Positions 48,405 to 61,000 of a stretch of 64,000 nucleotides of DNA are shown one piece after another. Positions within the stretch are counted from its first letter, which is position 1; every line of letters starts with the position of its first letter. The stretch is from assembly GCA_021613375.1 (NCBI GenBank), contig CM038726.1, positions 1,845,046 to 1,909,045 on the forward strand, given 5' to 3'. This DNA comes from Megaleporinus macrocephalus (Eukaryota > Chordata > Actinopteri > Characiformes > Anostomidae). The notes below the pieces were generated by a model, which saw only the letters and a program-made list of their open reading frames with translations, did no database searches and had not been told where the DNA came from. A program made the translations under genes and the position numbers.

Positions 48405-51400
48405 TATTTTCCACATAAACAGTCTAAATCTTGAGGACGTTAATTGTTAATTCAACATAATCAGTCTAAATCTTGAGGACGTTAACCCTTAATTTAACAT
48501 AATTGGTCTAAATCTTGAGAACGTTAAACATTAGTTTAAAATAATCAGTCTAAATCTTGAGGAGGTTAAACATTAATTTAACATAATCAGTCTAAATCTT
48601 GAGGACATTAACCATTATTTTCAACATAAACAGTCTAAATCTTGAGGACGTTAATTATTAATTCAACATAATCAGTCTAAATCTTGAGGACGATAACCGT
48701 TAATTCAACATAATCAGTCTAAATCTTGAGGACGTTAACCGTTAATTTAACATAATTGGTCTAAATCTTGAGGACATTAACCATTAATTTAACATAATCA
48801 GTCTAAATCTTGAGTACGTTAAACATTAGTTTAACATAATCAGTCTAAATCTTGAGTACGTTAACCGTTAATTCAACATAATCAGTCTAAATCTTGAGGA
48901 TGTTAACCATTAATTCAACATAATCAGTCTAAATCTTGAGAACGTTAAGCGTTAATTTAACATAATTGGTCTATATCTTGAGGACGTTAACCGTTAATTT
49001 AACATAATTGGTCTATATCTTGAGGACATTAACCATTAATTCAACATAATCAGTCTAAATCTTGAGGATGTTAAACATTAGTTTTCCATAATCAATCTAA
49101 ATCTTGAGGACGTTAAATATTAGTTTAACATAATCAGTCTAAATCTTGAGTACGTTAAACATTAGTTTAACATAATCAGTCCAAATCTTGAGTACGTTAA
49201 ACATTAGTTTAACATAATCAGTCTAAATCTTGAGAAGGTTAAACATTAATTTAACATAATCAGTCTAAATCTTGAGGACATTACCCATTATTTTCCACAT
49301 AAACAGTCTAAATCTTGAGGATGTTAATTGTTAATTCAACATAATCAGTCAAAATCTTGAGGACATTAACCATTAATTTAACATAATCAGTCTAATACTT
49401 GAGTACGTTTAACATTAATTCAACATAATCAGACTAAATCTTGAGGACGTTAAGCGTTAATTTAACATAATCAGTCTAAATCTTGAGTACGTTAAACATT
49501 AATTCAACATAATCAGTCTAAATCTTGAGGACATTAACCATTAATTTAATATAATCAGTCTAAATCTTGAGTACGTTAACCATTAATTCAACATAATCAG
49601 TCTAAATCTTGAGTACGTTTAACATTAATTCAACATAATCAGTCTAAATCTTGAGTACGTTTAACATTAATTCAACATAATCAGTCTAAATCTTGAGTAC
49701 GTTTAACATTAATTCAACATAATCAGTCTAAATCTTGAGTACGTTAACCGTTAATTTAACATAATCAGTCTAAATCTTGAGTACGTTAACCGTTAATTGA
49801 ACATAATCAGTCTAAATCTTGAGGACGTTAACCCTTAATTTAACATAATTGGTCTAAATCTTGAGGACGGTAACCGTTAATTCAACATAATTGATCTATA
49901 TCTTGAGGACATTAACCATTAATTCAACATAATCAGTCTAAATCTTGAGAACGTTAAACATTAGTTTAAAATAATCAGTCTAAATCTTGAGGACGTTAAC
50001 CGTTAATTCAACATAATCAGTCTAAATCTTGAGGACGTTAACCGTTAATTTAACATAATTGGTCTAAATCTTGAGGACGGTAACCGTTAATTCAACATAA
50101 TTGGTCTATATCTTGAGGACATTAACCATTAATTCAACATAATCAGTCTAAATCTTGAGAACGTTAAACATTAGTTTAAAATAATCAGTCTAAATCTTGA
50201 GGACGTTAACCGTTAATTCAACATAATCAGTCTAAATCTTGAGAAGGTTAAACATTAATTTAACATAATCAGTCTAAATCTTGAGGACATTACCCATTAT
50301 TTTCCACATAAACATTCTAAATCTTGAGGATGTTAATTGTTAATTCAACATAATCAGTCTAAATCTTGAAGACTTTAACCGTTAATTCAACATAATCAGT
50401 CTAAATCTTGAGAACGTTAACCGTTAATTTAACATAATTGGTCTAAATCTTGAGGACGTTAACCATTAATTTAACATGATTGGTCTAAATCTTGAGGACG
50501 GTAACCGTTAATTCAACATAATCAGTCTAAATCTTGAGAACGTTAACCGTTAATTTAACATAATTGGTCTAAATCTTGAGGACATTAACCATTAATTTAA
50601 CATAATCAGTCTAAATCTTGAGTACGTTAAACATTAGTTTAACATAATCAGTCTAAATCTTGAGGACGTTAACCGTTAATTCAACATAATCAGTCTAAAT
50701 CTTGAGGATGTTAACCATTAATTCAACATAATCAGTCTAAATCTTGAGAACGTTAAGCGTTAATTCAACATAATCAGTCTAAATCTTGAGGATGTTAACC
50801 ATTAATTCAACATAATCAGTCTAAATCTTGAGAACGTTAAGCGTTAATTTAACATAATTGGTCTATATCTTGAGGACGTTAACCGTTAATTTAACATAAT
50901 TGGTCTATATCTTGAGGACATTAACCATTAATTCAACATAATCAGTCTAAATCTTGAGGATGTAAAACATTAGTTTTCCATAATCAATCTAAATCTTGAG
51001 GACGTTAAATATTAGTTTAACATAATCAGTCTAAATCTTGAGTACGTTAAATATTAGTTTAACATAATCAGTCCAAATCTTGAGTACGTTAAACATTAGT
51101 TTAACATAATCAGTCTAAATCTTGAGAAGGTTAAACATTAATTTAACATAATCAGTCTAAATCTTGAGGACATTACCCATTATTTTCCACATAAACAGTC
51201 TAAATCTTGAGGATGTTAATTGTTAATTCAACATAATCAGTCTAAATCTTGAGTACGTTTAACATTAATTCAACATAATCAGTCTAAATCTTGAGTACGT
51301 TTAACATTAATTCAACATAATCAGTCTAAATCTTGAGTACGTTTAACATTAATTCAACATAATCAGTCTAAATCTTGAGTACGTTAACCGTTAATTTAAC

Positions 51401-54400
51401 ATAATCAGTCTAAATCTTGAGTACGTTAACCGTTAATTGAACATAATCAGTCTAAATCTTGAGGACGTTAACCCTTAATTTAACATAATTGGTCTAAATC
51501 TTGAGGACGGTAACCGTTAATTCAACATAATTGATCTATATCTTGAGGACATTAACCATTAATTCAACATAATCAGTCTAAATCTTGAGAACGTTAAACA
51601 TTAGTTTAAAATAATCAGTCTAAATCTTGAGGACGTTAACCGTTAATTCAACATAATCAGTCTAAATCTTGAGGACGTTAACCGTTAATTTAACATAATT
51701 GGTCTAAATCTTGAGGACGGTAACCGTTAATTCAACATAATTGGTCTATATCTTGAGGACATTAACCATTAATTCAACATAATCAGTCTAAATCTTGAGA
51801 ACTTTAAACATTAGTTTAAAATAATCAGTCTAAATCTTGAGGACGTTAACCGTTAATTCAACATAATCAGTCTAAATCTTGAGGACGTTAACCGTTAATT
51901 TAACATAATTGGTCTAAATCTTGAGGACATTAACCATTAATTTAACATAATCAGTCTAAATCTTGAGTACGTTAAACATTAGTTTCACATAATCAGTCTA
52001 AATCTTGAGGACATTAACCATTAATTCAACATAATCAGTCTAAATCTTGAGGATGTTAAACATTAGTTTTCCATAATCAGTCTAAATCTTGAGGACGTTA
52101 AATATTAGTTTAACATAATCAGTCTAAATCTTGAGTACGTTAAACATTAGTTTAACATAATCAGTCCAAATCTTGAGTACGTTAAACATTAGTTTAACAT
52201 AATCAGTCTAAATCTTGAGAACGTTAACCGTTAATTTAACATAATTGGTCTAAATCTTGAGGACGTTAACCGTTAATTTAACATGATTGGTCTAAATCTT
52301 GAGGACGGTAACCGTTAATTCAACATAATCAGTCTAAATCTTGAGGACGTTAACCGTTAATTCAACATAATCAGTCTAAATCTTGAGGACGTTAACCGTT
52401 AATTTAACATAATTGGTCTAAATCTTGAGGACATTAACCATTAATTTAACATAATCAGTCTAAATCTTGAGTACGTTAAACATTAGTTTCACATAATCAG
52501 TCTAAATCTTGAGGACATTAACCATTAATTCAACATAATCAGTCTAAATCTTGAGGATGTTAAACATTAGTTTTCCATAATCAGTCTAAATCTTGAGGAC
52601 GTTAAATATTAGTTTAACATAATCAGTCTAAATCTTGAGTACGTTAAACATTAGTTTAACATAATCAGTCCAAATCTTGAGTACGTTAAACATTAGTTTA
52701 ACATAATCAGTCTAAATCTTGAGAACGTTAACCGTTAATTTAACATAATTGGTCTAAATCTTGAGGACGTTAACCTTTAATTTAACATGATTGGTCTAAA
52801 TCTTGAGGACGGTAACCGTTAATTCAACATAATCAGTCTAAATCTTGAGAACGTTAACCGTTAATTTAACATAATTGGTCTAAATCTTGAGGACATTAAC
52901 CATTAATTTAACATAATCAGTCTAAATCTTGAGTACGTTAAACATTAGTTTGACATAATCAGTCTAAATCTTGAGGACGTTAACCGTTAATTCAACATAA
53001 TCAGTCTAAATCTTGAGGATGTTAACCATTAATTCAACATAATCAGTCTAAATCTTGAGAACGTTAAGCGTTAATTTAACATAATTGGTCTATATCTTGA
53101 GGACGTTAACCGTTAATTTAACATAATTGGTCTATATCTTGAGGACATTAACCATTAATTCAACATAATCAGTCTAAATCTTGAGGATGTTAAACATTAG
53201 TTTTCCATAATCAGTCTAAATCTTGAGGACGTTAAATATTAGTTTAACATAATCAGTCTAAATCTTGAGTACGTTAAACATTAGTTTAACATAATCAGTC
53301 CAAATCTTGAGTACGTTAAACATTAGTTTAACATAATCAGTCTAAATCTTGAGAAGGTTAAACATTAATTTAACATAATCAGTCTAAATCTTGAGGACAT
53401 TACCCATTATTTTCCACATAAACAGTCTAAATCTTGAGGATGTTAATTGTTAATTCAACATAATCAGTCTAAATCTTGAGGACGTTAAGCGTTAATTTAA
53501 CATAATCAGTCTAAATCTTGAGTACGTTAAACATTAATTCAACATAATCAGTCTAAATCTTGAGGACATTAACCATTAATTTAACATAATCAGTCTAAAT
53601 CTTGAGTATGTTAACCATTAATTCAACATAATCAGTCTAAATCTTGAGGACGTTAACCGTTAACTCAACATAATCAGTCTAAATCTTGAGGACGTTAACC
53701 GTTAATTTAACATAATTGGTCTAAATCTTGAGGACATTAACCATTAATTTAACATAATCAGTCTAAATCTTGAGTACGTTAAACATTAGTTTAACATAAT
53801 CAGTCTAAATCTTGAGGACGTTAACCGTTAATTCAACATAATTGGTCTAAATATTGAGGACGTTAACCGTTACTTTAACATAATTGGTCTATATCTTGAG
53901 GACATTAACCATTAATTCAACATAATCAGTCTAAATCTTGAGGATGTTAAACATTAGTTTTCCATAATCAGTCTAAATCTTGAGGACGTTAAATATTAGT
54001 TTAACATAATCAGTCTAAATCTTGAGTACGTTAAACATTAGTTTAACATAATCAGTCCAAACCTTGAGTACGTTAAACATTAGTTTAACATAATCAGTCT
54101 AAATCTTGAGAAGGTTAAACATTAATTTAACATAATCAGTCTAAATCTTGAGGACATTACCCATTATTTTCCACATAAACAGTCTAAATCTTGAGGATGT
54201 TAATTGTTAATTCAACATAATCAGTCTAAATCTTGAAGACGTTAACCGTTAATTCAACATAATCAGTCTAAATCTTGAGAACGTTAACCGTTAATTTAAC
54301 ATAATTGGTCTAAATCTTGAGGACGTTAACCCTTAATTTAACATAATTGGTCTAAATCTTGAGGACGGTAACCGTTAATTCAACATAATCAGTCTAAATC

Positions 54401-54725
54401 TTGAGGACATTAACCATTAATTTAACATAATCAGTCTAATACTTGAGTACGTTTAACATTAATTCAACATAATCAGTCTAAATCTTGAGGACGTTAACCA
54501 TTAATTTAACATAATCAGTCTAAATCTTGAGTACGTTAACCATTAATTCAACATAATCAGTCTAAATCTTGAGTACGTTTAACATTAATTCAACATAATC
54601 AGTCTAAATCTTGAGTACGTTTAACATTAATTCAACATAATCAGTCTAAATCTTGAGGACGTTAACCGTTAATTTAACATAATCAGTCTAAATCTTGAGT
54701 ACGTTTAACATTAATTCAACATAAT

Positions 54726-55055
54726 CAGTCTCATTCTCAGCGGTGGTTTGGTTTTTCTCCTGGTTCAAAGGGATGGAATGTGATTTTTCGGTGAATCAAA
54801 CCCGGACTGGAAATTTGGCGTGCCGTAATTCCACAGCATGCATGTTTACCATCATACCGCCCACCCAGCGAGGAACACAGCCCCCTGCCCGGCTGCCTGA
54901 GTGCCCTAGTTAATATGTAAATGAGGACTGTGTGCTGCTCCAGCAGCTTCATTACAGTTTAAGTAGAAGCTGAGTCATCAGGTCAACTCCTGAGCAGCTT
55001 CTTCATCACCGAGAGATACAGAACAGCGCAGTCTCCCAAAGACTGCTGGATCACC
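54726..55055. other. Unique 330-bp island between two satellites
   Basis: The only non-repetitive sequence between 41.4 and 64 kb. It is GC-balanced and has no exon of gpr83: the 71-codon minus frame does not resemble TM1 or TM2. It contains TATGTAAATGAG (octamer-like, near 54916) and GCTGAGTCATCA (AP-1/Maf-like, near 54968). These short matches may be chance. Confidence 0.6.
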
Positions 55056-58000
55056 TCAGATCATCACCATCATCATCATCATCCTCACCAGCAGCACTAC
55101 AGTCACAATTATTGTCTTTATTATCATCATCATCATTACCACCAACATCATCACCATCACCACTACCGTCACTAATATAGTCTTTATTATCATCATCAAC
55201 ATCTCCATCATCACTACCGTCACTATTATAGTCTTTATTATCGTCATCAACATCTCCATCATCACCACCATCACTACCGTCACTATTATAATCTTTATTA
55301 TCATAAACATCTCCATCATCACCATCATCACTACCGTCACTATTATAATCTTTATTATCATAAACATCTCCATCATCACCACTGTCACTATTATAGTCTT
55401 TATTATCATCATCACAGTCAACATCATCATCATTACCATTACCATCACTATTATAGTCTTTATTATCTTCATCAAAATCTCCATCATCACCATCATCACT
55501 ACCGTCTCTATTATAGTCTTTATTATCATCATCAACATCTCCATCATCACTACCGTCACTATTATAGTCTTTATTATCTTCATCAACATCTCCATCATCA
55601 CCATTACCACTACCGTCACTATTATAGTCTTTATTATCATCATCAACATCTCCATCATCACTACCGTCACTATTATAGTTATTATAATCATCATCAACAT
55701 CTCCATCATCACTATCATCACTACCATCACTATTATAGTTTTTATTATCATCATCAACATCTCCATCATCACTACCGTCACTATTATAGTCTTTATTATC
55801 ATAAACATCTCCATTATCACCATCATCACTACCGTCACTATTATAGTCTTTATTATCATCATTATGCTCAACATCATCACCATTACCACTACCGTCACTA
55901 TTATAGTCTTTATTATCATCATCACAGTCAACATCATCATCATTACCATTACCGTCACTATTATAGTCTTTATTATCTTCATCAACATCTCCATCATCAC
56001 AATCATCACTACCGTCACCATTATAGTCTTTATTATCATCATCAACATCTCCATCATCACTACTGTCACTATTATAGTCTTTATTATCATCATCAACATC
56101 TCCATCATCACTACTGTCACTATTATAGTCTTTATTATCTTCATCAACATCTCCATCATCACCATCACCACTACCGTCACTATTATGGTCTTTATTATCA
56201 TCATCAACATCTCCATCATCACTACTGTCACTATTATAGTCTTTATTATCTTCATCAACATCTCCATCATCACCATCACCACTACCGTCACTATTATGGT
56301 CTTTATTATCATCATCAATATCTCCATCATCACTACCGTCACTATTATAGTCTTAATTATCATCATCAACATCTCCATCATCACCATCATCACTACCGTC
56401 ACTATTATAGTCTTTATTATCATCATCAACATCTCCATCATCACTACTGTCACTATTATAGTCTTTATTATCATCATCAACATCTCCATCATCACCATCA
56501 CCACTACCGTCACTATTATAGTCTTTATTATCTTCATCAACATCTCCATCATCACCATCATCACTACCGTCACTATTATAGTCTTTATTATCTTCATCAA
56601 CATCTCAACCATCACCATCATCACTACCGTCACTATCATAGTCTATATCATCAACATCTCCATCATCACCATCATCACTACCGTTACTATTATAGTCTTT
56701 TTTCATCATCATCAACATCTCCATCATCACCATCATCACTACCGTTACTGTTATACTCTTTATTATCATCACTATTATCACTATCACTATTATAGTCTTT
56801 ATTATCATCATCAACATCTCCATCATCACTACCGTCACTAGTATAGTCTTTATTATCATCATCAACATCTCCATCATCACCATCACCACTACCGTCACTA
56901 TTATAGTCTTTATTATCAATATCAACATCTCCATCATCACTACCATCACTATTATAGTCTTTATTATCATCATCAACATCTCCATCATCACTACCGTCAC
57001 TATTATGGTCTTTATTATCTTCATCAACATCTCCATCCTCACCATCACCACTACCATCACTATTATAGTCTTTATTATCATCATCAACATCTCCATCATC
57101 ACTAAAATCACTATTATAGTCTTTATTATCTTCATCAACATCTCCATCATCTCCATCATCACTACCGTCACTATTATAGTAATTATTATCATCATCAACA
57201 TCTCCATCATCACCATCATCACTACCATCACTATTATAGTCTTTATTATCATCATCAACATCTCCATCATCCCTACCGTCACTATTATAGTCTTTATTAT
57301 CATCAGCAAAATCTCCATCATCACCATCACCACTACCATCTTTATTATAGTCTTTATTATCATCAGCAACATCTCCATCATCACCATCACCACTACTGTC
57401 ACTATTATAGTCTTTATTATCATCATCAACATCTCCATCATCACCATCATCACTATTTTCACTATTATAGTGTTTATTATTATCATCAACATCTCCATCA
57501 TCACCATCATCACTACGGTCACTATTATAGTCTTTATTATCAATATCAACATCTCAACCATCACCATCATCACTACCGTCACTATCATAGTCTATATCAT
57601 CAACATCTCCATCATCACCATCATCACTACCGTTACTATTATAGTCTTTTTTATCATCAACATCTCCATCATCACCATCATCACTACCGTTACTATTATA
57701 GTCTTTATTATCATGATCAACATCTTCATCATCACCATCACCACTACCGTCACTATTATAGTCTTTATTATCATCATCAACATCTTCATCATCACCATCA
57801 CCACTACCCTCACTATTATAGTCTTTATTATCATTATCAACATCTCCATCATCACCATTACCACTACCGTCACTATTATAGTCTTTATTATCATCAACAT
57901 CTCAACCATCACCATCATCACTACCGTCACTATTATAGTCTTTATTATTATCATCAACATCTCCATCATCTCCATTATCACTACCGTCACTATTATAGTC

Positions 58001-61000
58001 TTTATTATCAATATCAACATCTCCATTATCACTACCGTCACTATTATAGTCTTTATTATCAATATCAACATCTCCATCATCACTACCATCACTATTATAG
58101 TCTTTATTATCTTCATCAACATCTCCATCATCACCATCACCACTACCGTCACTATTATACTCTTTATTATCATCATCAACATCTCCATCATCACTACTGT
58201 CACTATTATAGTATTTATTATTATCATCAACATCTCCATCATCACCATCATCACTACCGTCACTATTATAGTCTTTATTATCAATATCAACATCTCAACC
58301 ATCACCATCATCACTACCGTCACTATTATAGTCTATATCATCAACATCTCCATCATCACCATCATCACTACCGTCACTATTATAGTCTTTATTATTATCA
58401 TCAACATCTCCATCATCTCCATTATCACTACCGTCACTATTATAGTCTTTATTATCAATATCAACATCTCCATCATCACTACCATCACTATTATAGTCTT
58501 TATTATCATTGTCAACATCTCCATCATCACTACCATCACTATTATAGTCTTTATTATCATTGTCAACATCTCCATCATCACCATTACCATTACCGTCACT
58601 ATTATAGTCTTTATTATCATCATCAACATCTCAACCATCACCATCATCAATACCGTCACTATTATAGTCTTTATTATTAACATCAACATCTCCATCATCT
58701 CCATTATCACTACCGTCACTATTATAGTCTTTATTATCAATATCAACATCTCCATCATCACCATTACCATTACCGTCACTATTATAGTCTTTATTATCAT
58801 CATCAACATCTCAACCATCACCATCATCAATACCGTCACTATTATAGTCTTTATTATTAACATCAACATCTCCATCATCTCCATTATCACTACCGTCACT
58901 ATTATAGTCTTTATTATCAATATCAACATCTCCATCATCACTACCGTCACTATTATAGTCTTTATTATCAATATCAACATCTCCATCATCACTACCATCA
59001 CTATTATAGTCTTTATTATCTTCATCAACATCTCCATCATCACCATCACCACTACCGTCACTATTATACTCTTTATTATCATCATCAACATCTCCATCAT
59101 CACTACTGTCACTATTATAGTCTTTATTATCATCATCAACATCTCCATCATCACCATCATCACTACCGTCACCATTAATGTCTTTATTATCATCATCAAC
59201 ATCTTCCATCATCACCATCCTCACTACCGTCACTATTATATGTCTTTTATTATCAATATCACCTCTCCATCATCACCATCATCACTACCATCACTATTAT
59301 AGTCTTTATTATCATCATCACATCTCCATCATCACTACCATCACTATTATAGTCTTTATTATCTTCATCAACATCTCCATCATCTCCATCATCACTACCG
59401 TCACTATTATAGTTATTATTATCATCATCAACATCTCCATCATCACCATCATCACTACCATCACTATTATAGCCTTTATTATCATCATCAACATCTCCAT
59501 CATCACTACCGTCACTATTATAGTCTTTATTATCTTCATCAACATCTCCATCATCTCCATCATCACTACCGTCACAATTATAGTTATTATTATCATCATC
59601 AACATCTCCATCATCACCATCATCACTACCATCACTATTATAGTCTTTATTATCATCATCAACATCTCCATCATCACTACCGTCACTATTATAGTCTTTA
59701 TTATCTTCATCAACATCTCCATCATCTCCATCATCACTACCGTCACTATTATAGTTATTATTATCATCATCAACATCTCCATCATCAACATCATCACTAC
59801 CATCACTATTATATTTATTATTATCATCATCAACATCTGCATCATCACCATCATCACTACCATCACTATTATAGTCTTTATTATCATCATCAACATCTCC
59901 ATCATCACTACCATCACTATTATAGTCTTTATTATCATCAGCAACATCTCCATCATCACCATCATCACTACTGTCACTAATATAGTCTTTATTATCATCA
60001 TCAACATCTCCATCATCACCATCATCACTACTGTCACTATTATAGTGTTTATTATTATCATCAACATCTCCATCATCACCATCATCACTACCGTCACTAT
60101 TATAGTCTTTATTATCAATATCAACATCTCAACCATCACCATCATCACTACCGTCACTATTATAGTCTATATCATAAACATCTCCATCATCACCATCATC
60201 ACTACCGTCACTATTATAGTCTTTAATATCATTATCAACATCTCCTATCATCACCATCATCACTACCGTCACTATTATAGTCTTTATTATTATCATCAAC
60301 ATCTCCATCATCTCCATTATCACTAACCGTCACTATTATAAGTCTTTATTATCAATATCAACATCTCCATCATCACTACCGTCACTATTATAGTCTTTAT
60401 TATCATCATCAACATCTCCTCATCACTAACCATCACTATTATAGTCTTTGTTTATCATATCAACATCTCCATCATCACCATTACCATACCGTCACTATTA
60501 TAGTCTTTATTATCATCAACAACATCTCAACCATCACCATCATCACTACCGTCACTATTATAGTCTTTATTATTAACATAAACATCTCCATCATCTCCAT
60601 TATCACTACCGTCACTATTATAGTCTTTATTATCAATATCAACATCTCCATCATCACTACCCGTCACTATTATAAGTCTTTATTATCAATATCACATCTC
60701 CATCATCACTACCATCACTATTATAGTCTTTATTATCTTCATCAACATCTCCATCATCACCATCACCACTACCGTCACTATTACACTCTTTATTATCATC
60801 ATCAACATCTCCATCATCACTACCGTATCTATTATAGTCTTTATTATCATCATCAACATCTCCATCATCACCATCATCACTACCGTCACTATTATAGTCT
60901 TTATTATCATCATCAACATCTCCATCATCACCATCATCACTACCGTCACTATTATAGTCTTTATTATCATCATCAACATCTCCATCATCACTACCATCAC

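Larger units (their letters stand above)
41390..54725. repeat. 42-bp satellite, about 13.3 kb, in the gpr83 intron
   Basis: About 315 copies of a 42-bp unit: AACATAATCAGTCTAAATCT, TGAGGACGTTAACCGTTAAT and TC. Common variants are TTGG for CAGT, GAGTACGTTTAACATT, and TTATTTTCAAC for the last part. Variant order is not random: long strings of variants recur as higher-order repeats (see 41805-48404). Few stops-free frames exist and none is coding. Confidence 0.97.

Noticed and set aside
54737..54952. Minus-strand frame in the unique island as a possible gpr83 first exon
   Set aside because: No TM1/TM2 hydrophobic segments, no match to the conserved segment before VRF, and no donor in the right phase was found.
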